64,000 nt of DNA from Lacisediminihabitans sp040549525 (GCF_040549525.1 NZ_JBEPTM010000005.1:62001-126000), one strand, 5' to 3'; positions 29,936 to 38,258 are shown, counted from the stretch's first letter. Made by a program: numbers and translations. Notes: a model not told the origin generated them from the sequence alone.

Positions 29936-30736
29936 ATGACTGAGGATGCCCGATCGAGCCTGTTCCAATCGCACTCGATCGCCGAGAACTACCGCCAGTA
30001 CCTCCTGCCGACGGTCTTCGAGCCATGGGCGCGGCACCTGGTGGAGACCGTCGCGCCCCGGCCGGGCCTAACGGTGCTCGATGTCGCCTCGGGCACCGGA
30101 GCGGTCGCCAGGGCCGCTGCGACGGCGGTGGGACCGGCCGGCCGGGTGATCGCGAGCGATATCAGCACGGGAATGCTCGCCGAGGTCTCTCGCGGTGCAG
30201 ACCCGGAAGGCGCGTCGATCGAGACCCTGGAGGCACCGGCGACAGCCCTTCCGCTCGAGGACGACTCGGTCGACATCGTGCTCTGCCAGCACGGACTGCC
30301 CTTCGTGCGCGACCAGGCGGCCGCCCTCGCGGAGATGAAGCGAGTGCTTCGTCCTGGCGGCAGTCTCGGCATCGTCGTGTGGGTCGCCGCCATGCGCCTT
30401 GAGCCCTTCGACAGTTACGGAGACGCCCTCCGCGACGAGGGCATCGACGAGCCGTTCACCCGGGCCTGGGACTTCGACTCATTCAAGATGACCCGGGCGA
30501 AGCTCGTGAAAATACTCGCGGGATTCGAGAGCACCACGATCGAGACCACCTCGCTGCGCCTCGACTGGCCGAGCGTCGACGACGCGGTCAACGGCATTTT
30601 CGGTACACCCTACGGACCGGTGCTCTCCGCCCTCATGCCCGAGCGACGGGATCATGCGGTATCGGCGCTGAGGGACTGGATGACGGCCTCGCCGCATCCG
30701 CTCGTCACCGCGTTCGTCGCGACGGCTACGGCCTGA
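29936..30736 (+). CDS. Class I SAM-dependent methyltransferase
   Basis: 266-aa UbiE/Methyltransf_11-like enzyme. Motif I is VLDVASGTGAVAR (about 48-60), the acidic residue after strand 2 is in VIASDIS, and motif III/IV is VDIVLCQHGLPFVRD with the post-motif VLRPGGSLGIVVW. The substrate cannot be deduced; the N-terminal SHSIAENYRQYL segment resembles small-molecule methyltransferases. The start has a strong AAGGAGGA site. The neighbours are unrelated, and the gene runs toward the tRNA-Leu on the opposite strand. Confidence 0.82.
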   Translation: MTEDARSSLFQSHSIAENYRQYLLPTVFEPWARHLVETVAPRPGLTVLDVASGTGAVARAAATAVGPAGRVIASDISTGMLAEVSRGADPEGASIETLEAPATALPLEDDSVDIVLCQHGLPFVRDQAAALAEMKRVLRPGGSLGIVVWVAAMRLEPFDSYGDALRDEGIDEPFTRAWDFDSFKMTRAKLVKILAGFESTTIETTSLRLDWPSVDDAVNGIFGTPYGPVLSALMPERRDHAVSALRDWMTASPHPLVTAFVATATA

Positions 30737-30766
30737 CCGACGGCGCCCTGCGGTCGTGCCCCATCG

Positions 30767-30849
30767 TGCCGGTGGTGGGACTCGAACCCACACGCCCTTT
30801 CGAGCAAAGCATTTTGAGTGCTCCGCGTCTGCCATTCCGCCACACCGGC
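30767..30849 (-). tRNA. tRNA-Leu (anticodon CAA)
   Basis: Class II tRNA of 83 nt on the minus strand. The acceptor stem GCCGGTG pairs with CACCGGC and the discriminator base is A. The D-arm has the GGCGGAATGGCAGACG-type sequence. The anticodon stem encloses the loop CTCAAAA, giving anticodon CAA for UUG codons. A long variable arm follows and the T-arm contains GGTTCGAGTCC. The 3' CCA is not encoded. A TATTCT -10 lies 17 nt upstream of the mature 5' end (plus-strand 30867-30872). Confidence 0.95.
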
Positions 30850-30866
30850 GCACGATACCGAGCCCA

Positions 30867-30881
30867 AGAATACCGTAGGGT
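30867..30881. promoter_or_regulatory. Overlapping divergent promoters of tRNA-Leu and pdtaR
   Basis: Minus strand: TATTCT at 30867-30872, 17 nt from the tRNA 5' end. Plus strand: TAGGGT at 30876-30881, 7 nt from the GTG of the regulator at 30889. The two -10 elements are only 3 bp apart, so RNA polymerase cannot occupy both at once. Confidence 0.5.
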
Positions 30882-30888
30882 TGTGATC

Positions 30889-31494
30889 GTGCCAGACCAG
30901 GAAAACGCTACTCAGACCCCCCGCCGTGTGGTGGTGGCCGAGGATGAGTCGCTCATCCGCCTCGACATCGTCGAAACGCTTCGAGACAACGGCTTCGAGG
31001 TCGTCGGTGAGGCCGGGGACGGGGAGACCGCCGTCGCCCTGGCCACGGAACTGCGACCGGATCTCGTGATCATGGACGTGAAGATGCCGCTCCTCGACGG
31101 GATCTCCGCCGCCGAGCGACTCACCAAGAACCACATCGCACCCGTGGTCCTGCTCACCGCCTTCAGCCAGAAGGAGCTCGTCGAGCGGGCGACCGAGGCC
31201 GGCGCCCTCGCCTACGTCGTGAAGCCCTTCACGCCCAACGACCTGCTTCCGGCGATCGAGATCGCTCTGGCGCGGTACGCGCAGATCATCACCCTCGAGG
31301 CCGAGGTCACCGACCTCGTCGAACGCTTCGAGACCCGCAAGCTCGTGGATCGCGCCAAGGGCCTCCTCAACGAGAAGATGGGGCTCACCGAGCCCGAGGC
31401 ATTCCGCTGGATCCAGAAGGCATCCATGGACCGCCGTCTCACCATGCACGATGTCGCCCAGGCGATCATCGAGCAGCTCTCCGCCAAGAAGTAG
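30889..31494 (+). CDS. pdtaR: ANTAR-domain response regulator (PdtaR-like)
   Basis: 201-aa regulator that resembles mycobacterial PdtaR (Rv1626). The receiver domain (about 12-130) has the acidic pocket AEDES, phospho-Asp63 in IMDVKMP, Thr90 and Lys112. The C-terminal ANTAR domain (about 138-196) binds RNA hairpins and prevents termination: VDRAKGLLNEKMGLTEPEAFRWIQ is its signature. The partner histidine kinase (PdtaS type) is not in the window, which is usual. The start GTG 30889 is 7 nt after TAGGGT, so the mRNA may be leaderless. Ends at a good intrinsic terminator. Confidence 0.9.
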   Translation: MPDQENATQTPRRVVVAEDESLIRLDIVETLRDNGFEVVGEAGDGETAVALATELRPDLVIMDVKMPLLDGISAAERLTKNHIAPVVLLTAFSQKELVERATEAGALAYVVKPFTPNDLLPAIEIALARYAQIITLEAEVTDLVERFETRKLVDRAKGLLNEKMGLTEPEAFRWIQKASMDRRLTMHDVAQAIIEQLSAKK

Positions 31495-31513
31495 CGCACA
31501 GCTCCGCTCGATC

Positions 31514-31538
31514 CCACGCGCCTCGGTGCGTGGCTTTT
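31514..31538 (+). terminator. Intrinsic terminator of pdtaR
   Basis: CCACGC (31514-31519) and GCGTGG (31528-31533) form a stem with an 8-nt loop that can pair further, followed by CTTTTC. It lies 19 bp after the pdtaR stop. Confidence 0.7.
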
Positions 31539-31684
31539 CTCGGTGCCGGTAAGCCGACAGCGGAGATCCCGGATGACGCGCCGGTTCTGCCGTCCGCCGC
31601 GCGGCGTGTCCGAGCCGGGGTCCGCCGGTGGACTCTCCCTGCGGGCGCCGCTGGCTAGACGACCGCGCCGCAACCGCTCCCCGC

Positions 31685-31770
31685 GAAGCCTCGACGCAGC
31701 ACGCTCGACGCGGTCGAAGCCTCGACGCAGCACGGTCGACGCGACCGAGGCAGGCCGACGCCTGCCTCGG
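31685..31770. repeat. 31-bp tandem duplication followed by an 11-bp-stem hairpin
   Basis: Two 31-bp units (31685-31715 and 31716-31746) differ at only three positions. They are followed by arms CCGAGGCAGGC (31745-31755) and GCCTGCCTCGG (31760-31770) around the loop CGAC. The hairpin lies 12 bp beyond the stop of the thioesterase gene (minus strand), so it may end that transcript, although no U tract follows. The rest of 31539-31684 shows nothing I can assign. Confidence 0.65.
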
Positions 31771-31782
31771 CGGCCGTCGAGG

Positions 31783-32208
31783 TCAGGCGTCGCGCAGGAA
31801 GTTGGTCATGCGCACGGTCGACAGTCGTCGACCCTGCTCGTCCCGCATCACGATTTCGTGAGTGGCGAGGGTGCGACCCAGGTTGAGCGCCACACAGGTG
31901 CCGGTGACGATTCCCGACGTGATGGAGCGACTGTGGGTCGCGTTGATCTCGATGCCGACCGCGATGCGCCCGGGTCCGGCATGGATCGCGGATGACACGG
32001 ATCCGAGGGTCTCGGCGAGTACGACATGCGCGCCGCCGTGGAGGAGCCCGACGACCTGGGTGTTGCCATCGACGGGCATGGTCGCGACGGACCGTTCGGC
32101 CGAGAGTTCGAGGAATTCGAAGCCCATCTTCTGGGCGAGGGCACCGCCGCCGGAGTTCACCAGCCGCTCCACCAGTTCCGGGTCGAGATCGTCGGGGATG
32201 ATGGTCAT
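31783..32208 (-). CDS. Hotdog-fold thioesterase (PaaI family)
   Basis: 141-aa acyl-CoA thioesterase-like protein. NTQVVGLLHGGAHVVLAETLGS is the hotdog helix with the family HGG motif, and the likely catalytic Glu is in AETLGS. AVGIEINATHSRS forms the dimer-interface strand. The start ATG 32208 is preceded by AGGAAG; a longer frame upstream would run into the polA promoter. The substrate is unknown: menaquinone-pathway (MenI), phenylacetate or general housekeeping thioesterases are all possible. Divergent from polA with a 54-bp gap. Confidence 0.85.
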   Translation of the reverse strand: MTIIPDDLDPELVERLVNSGGGALAQKMGFEFLELSAERSVATMPVDGNTQVVGLLHGGAHVVLAETLGSVSSAIHAGPGRIAVGIEINATHSRSITSGIVTGTCVALNLGRTLATHEIVMRDEQGRRLSTVRMTNFLRDA

Positions 32209-32250
32209 CGTCTTCTTCCTGGCGGGCTGCGGGGTGTCGGCGGCCGCGGA

Positions 32251-32256
32251 TAGGCT
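32251..32256 (+). promoter_or_regulatory. -10 element of polA, predicted leaderless
   Basis: TAGGCT ends 6 nt before the polA GTG at 32263. The 6-nt gap GGCTTC contains no ribosome-binding site. Confidence 0.5.
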
Positions 32257-32262
32257 GGCTTC

Positions 32263-34941
32263 GTGCCGGACAACGAAAAGCCTACCCTCCTCGTTATCGA
32301 CGGGCATTCGCTTGCCTTCCGGGCGTTCTACGCCCTACCCGTCGACAGTTTCCAGAACCGGGAGGGACAGCACACCAACGCGATCCACGGGTTCATCTCG
32401 ATGATGCTGAACCTGCTTCAGAAAGAGAAGCCGAGCCATCTCGCGGTGGCCTTCGATATCTCGCGCTACTCCTTCCGCACCAGGGAATATCCCGAATACA
32501 AGGGCACAAGGGGCGAGACCCCGGCGGAATTCATCGGCCAGATCCCCCTTCTCGAAGAGGCGCTCCACGCCATGGGTATCACCACGATCTCGAAGGAGGA
32601 CTACGAGGCCGACGACATCCTCGCCACCCTCGCCTCGAAGGGAGCGCAGGAGGGCTTCCGGGTGCTCATCGTCTCCGGCGACCGGGACGCGATCCAGATG
32701 GTGAACGACGACGTGACCCTTCTCTACCCGAACGCCCGCGGGGTGTCGGAGCTCAAGCGTTACGACCGGGATGCCGTGTTCGAGCGGTACGGCATCGAAC
32801 CGCACCAGTACCCGGATGTCGCCGCTCTCGTCGGCGAGACCAGCGACAACCTCATCGGCATCGACAAGGTGGGGGAGAAGACCGCCGTCAAGTGGATCAC
32901 CCAGTACGGCGGACTCGACGAGGTGCTCGCTCACGCGGATGAGATCAAGGGCGTGGTCGGGGAGAAGCTGCGTGAGCAGCAGGACCGTGCCATCCGCAAC
33001 CGAAAGCTCAACCACCTGCTCACCGATGTCGAATTGCCTGTCGGCCCCCACGATCTCGATCGGCGGCCGATCGACGAAGCGGCCGTGCGCGAGGTCTTCG
33101 ACAAGCTGCAGTTCCGAACCTTGCTCGACCGCGTACTGAAGATCGCGGCGGCCGCGGGTGACCCCGTCTCGGTGGAGTCCACCGGCGAGGGTTCCGCTGC
33201 CCCGGTATCGGAGATCCCCGGCGTGCGAACGATGATCGATGAAGAACTCGGACACTGGATCGCGACGGTGACGGCGAAGGGAACCAGAGCACTCGGCCTC
33301 CACCTCGACATCGGTCTCGATGGCATCACCGGATTCGGGCTGGCGACGACGGATGACTCCGCCTATGTTCCGTGGGCTGCCGGCCGCCCGGACTACGACG
33401 CCCTCGCCGCGTGGCTCGCGTCCCCCGCTCCGAAGTACCTGTTCGACTACAAGCCAGCGCTCAAGCGACTGCAGAAGGCCGGCCTCCCCATCGACGGCGT
33501 CGCCTTCGACACGACCCTCGCCGCCTGGCTGCTGAAGCCCGGCGGTCACGACCAGCCCCTCGCGGATCAGGTCTACACGCACCTCGGCGAGCACCTGGCC
33601 GAACCGGATCCCAACCAGCTCGTGCCGGAAACGGATGCGGTGAGTGCGGCAACCCAGGCGTGGTACGTCCTTCGGCTCTCGGAGTACCTGAGCGAACGGC
33701 TCGACGAGGGATCGCTGCGCGTGCTTCGCGAGATCGAGTTGCCTCTCGTCCCCGTCGTCTCGGCGATGGAGTCGACGGGCATCACGGTGAATTCGGGTAT
33801 CCTCGAGCGGCTCAATCGCGAGCTCGGAGAGACGGCGGCGGATCTGGCCGCGCGCGCCTACGCGGAGATCGGCGGCCGGGAGATCAATCTCGGGTCGCCC
33901 AAGCAGCTGCAGCAGGTGCTTTTCGAGGACCTGCAGATGCCCAAGACGCGGGCCAACAAGACCGGCTATTCGACGGATGCCGCCTCCCTCGCCGACCTTC
34001 AGGAGCAGAATCCGCATCCATTCCTCGACCTGCTGCTGCAGCATCGGGACGCCACCAAGCTCCGACAGATCGTCGACACGCTGGAGAAGGCCATCGCCGA
34101 CGACCACCGGGTGCACACGCGCTACGACCAGACCGGCACGAGCACGGGGCGCATCTCCTCGACCGACCCGAACCTGCAGAACATCCCGGTGCGCACGTCG
34201 GTGGGCCGTGAGATCCGCACCGCCTTCGAGTGCGGACCGGAGTTCACGACACTGCTCACCGCCGACTACTCGCAGATCGAGATGCGGATCATGGCTCACC
34301 TCTCCGGGGACGCCGGGCTCATCGAGGCCTTCAACTCCGGCGAGGACCTCCACCGTTTCGTCGGCTCCCGCATCTTCGGCGTCGACCCGTCTGACGTCAG
34401 CTCGGCGATGCGCACCAAGGTCAAGGCGATGTCGTACGGACTCGCCTACGGCCTCAGCGCTTTCGGGCTGAGCAAGCAACTGCGGATCGAGAACTCCGAG
34501 GCGAAGCAGCTGATGACCGACTACTTCGAGCGCTTCGGCGCCGTGCGCGACTACCTGCGGAGTGTCGTGGACCAGGCGCGGGAAGACGGCTACACCGAAA
34601 CGATCTTCGGTCGTCGCCGCCCGTTCCCCGACCTCGCGTCGAATAACCGGGTGCTCAAGCAGAATGCGGAGCGCGCCGCACTCAACGCGCCGATCCAGGG
34701 CTCGGCCGCGGACATCCTCAAGATCGCGATGCTCGGGGTGGCCTCGGACCTCGACGAGCGGGGGCTCGAGTCCCGGCTGCTGCTCCAGGTTCACGACGAG
34801 CTGGTCTTCGAGGTTGCCGCGGGCGAGCTCGATGTGCTCACCGCGGTCGTCACCGATCGGATGGGGCACGCCGCAGACCTCGCGGTGCCGCTCGAGGTGC
34901 AGATCGGCCTCGGGGCGAACTGGGACGCCGCAGCCCACTGA
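32263..34941 (+). CDS. polA: DNA polymerase I
   Basis: 892-aa polymerase for Okazaki maturation and excision repair. The N-terminal 5'-3' exonuclease/flap domain (about 1-300) shows VIDGHSLAFRAFYALP, the acidic YEADDILATLA and SGDRDAIQMV. The middle domain keeps the 3'-5' exonuclease fold but lacks the DEDD metal ligands, as in other actinobacterial and Bacillus Pol I. The polymerase domain has motif A TADYSQIEMRI (catalytic Asp668), motif B with the KAMSYGLAYG stretch and motif C QVHDEL (Asp845). The start GTG 32263 gives the conserved N-terminus. The last codons merge into a 16-bp tandem repeat. Confidence 0.97.
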   Translation: MPDNEKPTLLVIDGHSLAFRAFYALPVDSFQNREGQHTNAIHGFISMMLNLLQKEKPSHLAVAFDISRYSFRTREYPEYKGTRGETPAEFIGQIPLLEEALHAMGITTISKEDYEADDILATLASKGAQEGFRVLIVSGDRDAIQMVNDDVTLLYPNARGVSELKRYDRDAVFERYGIEPHQYPDVAALVGETSDNLIGIDKVGEKTAVKWITQYGGLDEVLAHADEIKGVVGEKLREQQDRAIRNRKLNHLLTDVELPVGPHDLDRRPIDEAAVREVFDKLQFRTLLDRVLKIAAAAGDPVSVESTGEGSAAPVSEIPGVRTMIDEELGHWIATVTAKGTRALGLHLDIGLDGITGFGLATTDDSAYVPWAAGRPDYDALAAWLASPAPKYLFDYKPALKRLQKAGLPIDGVAFDTTLAAWLLKPGGHDQPLADQVYTHLGEHLAEPDPNQLVPETDAVSAATQAWYVLRLSEYLSERLDEGSLRVLREIELPLVPVVSAMESTGITVNSGILERLNRELGETAADLAARAYAEIGGREINLGSPKQLQQVLFEDLQMPKTRANKTGYSTDAASLADLQEQNPHPFLDLLLQHRDATKLRQIVDTLEKAIADDHRVHTRYDQTGTSTGRISSTDPNLQNIPVRTSVGREIRTAFECGPEFTTLLTADYSQIEMRIMAHLSGDAGLIEAFNSGEDLHRFVGSRIFGVDPSDVSSAMRTKVKAMSYGLAYGLSAFGLSKQLRIENSEAKQLMTDYFERFGAVRDYLRSVVDQAREDGYTETIFGRRRPFPDLASNNRVLKQNAERAALNAPIQGSAADILKIAMLGVASDLDERGLESRLLLQVHDELVFEVAAGELDVLTAVVTDRMGHAADLAVPLEVQIGLGANWDAAAH

Positions 34942-34997
34942 CGGTTTAGCCCACTTACGGTCCAGCCGACTGACGGTCCAGCCCACTGGCGGCCCAG
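34934..34997. repeat. Four 16-bp tandem repeats at the 3' end of polA
   Basis: Imperfect units CCCACTGACGGTTTAG, CCCACTTACGGTCCAG, CCGACTGACGGTCCAG and CCCACTGGCGGCCCAG run head to tail at 34934, 34950, 34966 and 34982. The first contains the polA stop codon TGA (34939-34941), so the expansion started from coding sequence or extended into it. The following 34998-35141 contains no gene I can see. Confidence 0.8.
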
Positions 34998-35141
34998 CCG
35001 CATCCCCTCGCCGCGCTCCGGTGTGAGACTCGCGCCCGAACAGTGGGATGCGGGTGGGATTCTCTGGCGCACAGTCTCGGCAGAGTGACGGCGCGCCCCC
35101 CGAAGTATTGCGACACGCCGCGCCTGTGAATGGCATGTGAG

Positions 35142-35171
35142 TTGACAAGCGGACACAAACGGACTTATATA
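35142..35171 (+). promoter_or_regulatory. Strong sigma-A-type promoter of the PTS operon
   Basis: A perfect -35 TTGACA (35142-35147) is separated by 18 bp from TATATA (35166-35171). It is the clearest consensus promoter in the window. The spacer contains a direct repeat of CGGAC. Confidence 0.75.
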
Positions 35172-35178
35172 AACGCAG

Positions 35179-35199
35179 AACAACATTCCCGATGTTGTT
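35179..35199. promoter_or_regulatory. Probable DeoR operator
   Basis: Perfect inverted repeat AACAACAT-TCCCG-ATGTTGTT, starting 8 bp after the -10 box, so it covers the expected transcription start. It is a good candidate for autorepression by the DeoR-family protein encoded 22 bp further on. Confidence 0.65.
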
Positions 35200-35221
35200 A
35201 TGTCCCAGACAAAGAGGTCCG

Positions 35222-35983
35222 ATGTACGCTCCTGAGCGACACAAGCAGATCCTGGAGACTGCGCGGTCCTTCGGCCGCGTGGAGGTCGCCGGACTCGCGC
35301 GTGACCTCGCGGTGACACCGGAGACCGTGCGCCGTGATCTCACGGCCCTCGAGCGCCGCGGGGTTCTCCGTCGGGTGCACGGGGGAGCCATCCCGGTCGA
35401 ACGCTTCGGTAACGAACCGGATGTCGCGGACCGCGAAGCTCACTCCACCGGGCAGAAGGAACGCATCGCCCGCGCAGCCCTCGAAGAGCTCCCCGACGGC
35501 GGCTCGATCATCCTCGACGCCGGAACGACGACGGTGCGTCTCGCGCAACTGCTTCCGACCGACAGGGAGCTCACCGTCGTCACCCACTCGATCCCCGTCG
35601 CGGCGATTCTCACGGGACGATCGAACATCAACCTGCACCTTCTCGGCGGTGTCGTGCGCCCGCGAACGCTGGCCGCGGTGGGGGAGTGGACCAAGGCGCA
35701 GATCGTCGATGTCTTCGCGGATGTCGCCTTCATGGGTACCAACGGGATCAGCGTGGAACGCGGGCTCACCACTCCCGATATCGCCGAGGCCACCATCAAG
35801 CGCGCCCTGATCGAGGCATCCCGACGCGTCGTCGTGCTCGCCGACCACACCAAGTTCGGCCGGGAGGACTTCGCCCGTGTCGCGCCGCTCAGCGTGGTGG
35901 ACACGATCATCACGGATGTCGGCCTCGACGTGGAGTTCGCCGAGGACATCGAGAGCGCCGGCCCGACGGTGGTGATCGTGTGA
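35222..35983 (+). CDS. DeoR-family transcriptional repressor of the PTS operon
   Basis: 253-aa regulator. The N-terminal winged helix (about 5-58) shows RVEVAGLARDLAVTPETVRRDL and the DeoR signature GVLRRVHGGA. The C-terminal DeoR sensor domain has LDAGTTT, THSIPVA, LLGGVVR and GTNGIS and normally binds a sugar phosphate. The start ATG 35222 has AAAGAGG upstream; an earlier in-frame ATG at 35192 lies inside the operator. It overlaps the kinase gene by GTGA (35980-35983), so it is the first gene of the operon and probably responds to a phosphorylated product of the PTS. Confidence 0.92.
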   Translation: MYAPERHKQILETARSFGRVEVAGLARDLAVTPETVRRDLTALERRGVLRRVHGGAIPVERFGNEPDVADREAHSTGQKERIARAALEELPDGGSIILDAGTTTVRLAQLLPTDRELTVVTHSIPVAAILTGRSNINLHLLGGVVRPRTLAAVGEWTKAQIVDVFADVAFMGTNGISVERGLTTPDIAEATIKRALIEASRRVVVLADHTKFGREDFARVAPLSVVDTIITDVGLDVEFAEDIESAGPTVVIV

Positions 35984-36933
35984 TCGTCTCCGTGACGCTG
36001 AATCCCAGCCTCGACCGCACGGTGCAGGTCGATCGTCTCGAGCGCGGTGCTGTTCTCCGCACGAGCGCGCCGACGCTGGAGCCCGGCGGCAAGGGCGTGA
36101 ATCTCACCCGCGCACTCTCGCGCAACGGCATCGACAGCATCGCCGTGCTGCCCGTCGGTGGCCCGGAGGGCGCCGAGCTGAGCGCGTTGCTGGATGCTGC
36201 CGGGGTGGCAACCCGGCTCGTGCCGGTGAACGGTCGCACCCGGTCGAACCTCACGGTCTCCGAGCCCGATGGCACCGCCACCAAGTTGAATGAGCCGGGC
36301 TCCCCGCTCTCCACCGCGGATTTCTCCGTGCTCGCCACCGTGCTCGCCGGGCTGGTTTCGGCACGCGACTGGGTGGTCTTCTCCGGGAGCATCCCTCCGG
36401 AGTGCTCCGCCGACCAGCTCGTGGCGCTCATGACCTCCGTCACGGACCTCGGAGCATCCCTCGCCGTCGACACCAGCGGGGATGCCCTCACCGCCTCGAT
36501 TTCGGCCCGGCCACGGGTGATCAAGCCCAACCGTGCCGAACTCGCGGAGGCGGTCGGCCGTGAGCTTGGCTCCATTTCCGAAGTGATCGTCGCAGCGGAA
36601 GAGCTTCGGTCACGCGGAGTCGAGCGCGTCCTGGTGAGTCTCGGTGCCGATGGTGCCGTCCTCGTCGGGGAGCACGGGGCGATCGTCGGTGAATCGACAG
36701 TGCTCGAGCACCGCAGCACCGTCGGGGCGGGCGACTGCTTCCTCGCCGGTTTCCTCTCCAAATTCAGCGCCGACGAATCAGACGAGGAATCGGCTCTGGT
36801 CGAGGCTCTCGCCTGGGGTGCGGCCGCAGTCGGTCTTCCGGGTACCTCCGTTCCCGGTCCGGGCGATATCGCCTACTCAAACGTCCATCTGGTCTGGCAG
36901 CCGGATTTGGATCGGCCACTCGTGGCTACCTGA
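35980..36933 (+). CDS. PfkB-type hexose-phosphate kinase (1-phosphofructokinase family)
   Basis: 317-aa kinase of the FruK/LacC branch of the ribokinase family. LNPSLDRTVQV and GGKGVNLTRAL (about 36-46) are the sugar-phosphate binding region. The C-terminal GAGDCFLAGF has the catalytic base Asp252. It should phosphorylate fructose-1-phosphate, or tagatose-6-phosphate if the pathway is galactitol-like, to the 1,6-bisphosphate. Sequence does not decide between them. The start GTG 35980 overlaps deoR. No FruA-type fused PTS gene is present; the partner transporter is mannitol-type. Confidence 0.87.
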   Translation: MIVSVTLNPSLDRTVQVDRLERGAVLRTSAPTLEPGGKGVNLTRALSRNGIDSIAVLPVGGPEGAELSALLDAAGVATRLVPVNGRTRSNLTVSEPDGTATKLNEPGSPLSTADFSVLATVLAGLVSARDWVVFSGSIPPECSADQLVALMTSVTDLGASLAVDTSGDALTASISARPRVIKPNRAELAEAVGRELGSISEVIVAAEELRSRGVERVLVSLGADGAVLVGEHGAIVGESTVLEHRSTVGAGDCFLAGFLSKFSADESDEESALVEALAWGAAAVGLPGTSVPGPGDIAYSNVHLVWQPDLDRPLVAT

Positions 36934-36953
36934 TTACCGCCGAACCCCCACCC

Positions 36954-36977
36954 ATCCGTACAGTCCTGATCCGTACA
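36954..36977 (+). repeat. ATCCGTACA direct repeats before the EIIC gene
   Basis: ATCCGTACA occurs at 36954-36962 and 36969-36977, 15 bp apart, just before the AAAGGAG ribosome site of the EIIC gene. A regulator or mRNA-processing site is possible. Confidence 0.4.
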
Positions 36978-36994
36978 AAGGAGTACCACTAGAA

Positions 36995-38227
36995 ATGTCC
37001 GATTACACTCCCGTGGCCGCCGGTACCGGCGCCCGCGCACGCATCCAGCGGGGCGGTGCATTCCTCGCCGGAATGATCATGCCGAACCTTGGTGCGTTCA
37101 TCGCCTGGGGCCTCGTCACTGCCCTCTTCATCCCGAATGGCTGGGTCAACGAAATCGCCCGAGCGACCGGTGCGGTCGCGAAGGATGGCGTCGTGCCGTT
37201 CGCCAGCCAGGCGTCGACCATCGTCGGCCCGATCATCGTGTTCCTGCTTCCGATCCTCATCGGTTACACCGGTGGTCGCACGGTTCACGGCCAGCGAGGT
37301 GCCGTCGTCGGCGCGATCGCGACGATCGGTGTCATCGTCTCGCCGCTCGCGCTCGGTCTGGCCGCGGCAGGGGCCACTGCGCCGAAGTCGATCGCCGACC
37401 TCGGTCCGCAGTTCCTCGGGGCACTCATCATCGGCCCGCTCGCAGCCCTGCTGCTCAAGTGGATCGACAGCATGATCGACGGAAAGCTCCGGGGCGGTTT
37501 CGAGATGCTGGTGGATAACTTCACCTCCGGCATCGTCGGAGGCTTCTCCGCGCTCGTCGGTGTGTTCGCCCTCGGCCCGGCCGTGTTCTGGCTGACCACC
37601 GTGTTCGCGAACTTCGTTGACGCCCTCATCAACGCGAAGCTGCTTCCCCTCGCCTCGATCATCATCGAACCGGCGAAGATCCTGTTCCTCAACAACGCGA
37701 TCGGTAACGGCGTGCTCGTTCCGCTCGCGGCGAAGCAGGCGGCCGGACCGGATGGCAAGTCCATCCTGTTCATGCTCGAGTCGAACCCCGGCCCCGGCCT
37801 CGGCATCCTCGTCGCGATGATGCTCTTCGGACCGATCGCCATCCGCGCGACCGTGCCGGCGGCGATCGTCGTGCAGTTCCTCGGCGGCATCCACGAGATC
37901 TACTTCCCGTATGTGCTCATGAAGCCGATCCTGCTCATCGCCGCCATCGCGGGTGGAGCCTCCGGTGTGCTCATGTTCAGCCTGTTCAACGACGGACTGC
38001 TCGCTCCGGCTTCGCCGGGAAGCATCTTCGCCTACATCCTCGTGGCCTACCCGGGTGATCTTCCGACCATCCTTCTGGGAATCCTCGTGTCTGCGGGCGT
38101 AGCGTTCATCGTGGGAGCTGCGCTGCTCGGCTTCGGTCGCAACCAGAACAGTGGACTCGACCTCGAGGCCGCCAAGGAGCAGAGCGCGCGCAACAAGAAC
38201 AAGCCGGCGACCGCCCCAGTCGCCTGA
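36995..38227 (+). CDS. PTS mannitol-type EIIC permease
   Basis: 410-aa integral membrane sugar channel of the mannitol (MtlA) family. RGGAFLAGMIMPNLGAFIAWG is the family N-terminus. About eight hydrophobic segments follow, and the substrate-site loop FLNNAIGNGVLVPL and the conserved GGIHEIYFPYVLM are intact. It ends in a short charged tail at about 385-410: the IIB and IIA domains fused in E. coli MtlA are here separate genes just downstream. The start ATG 36995 has AAAGGAG at good distance. The transported polyol is inferred as mannitol-like but unproven. Confidence 0.9.
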   Translation: MSDYTPVAAGTGARARIQRGGAFLAGMIMPNLGAFIAWGLVTALFIPNGWVNEIARATGAVAKDGVVPFASQASTIVGPIIVFLLPILIGYTGGRTVHGQRGAVVGAIATIGVIVSPLALGLAAAGATAPKSIADLGPQFLGALIIGPLAALLLKWIDSMIDGKLRGGFEMLVDNFTSGIVGGFSALVGVFALGPAVFWLTTVFANFVDALINAKLLPLASIIIEPAKILFLNNAIGNGVLVPLAAKQAAGPDGKSILFMLESNPGPGLGILVAMMLFGPIAIRATVPAAIVVQFLGGIHEIYFPYVLMKPILLIAAIAGGASGVLMFSLFNDGLLAPASPGSIFAYILVAYPGDLPTILLGILVSAGVAFIVGAALLGFGRNQNSGLDLEAAKEQSARNKNKPATAPVA

Positions 38228-38258
38228 CCCGTAGTACAACACTCAAGGAGAAACACAC

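Noticed and set aside
36995..38227. Complete MtlA (EIICBA) fusion
   Set aside because: The protein ends after the EIIC domain with a short charged tail; IIB and IIA are separate genes with intact phosphorylation sites.
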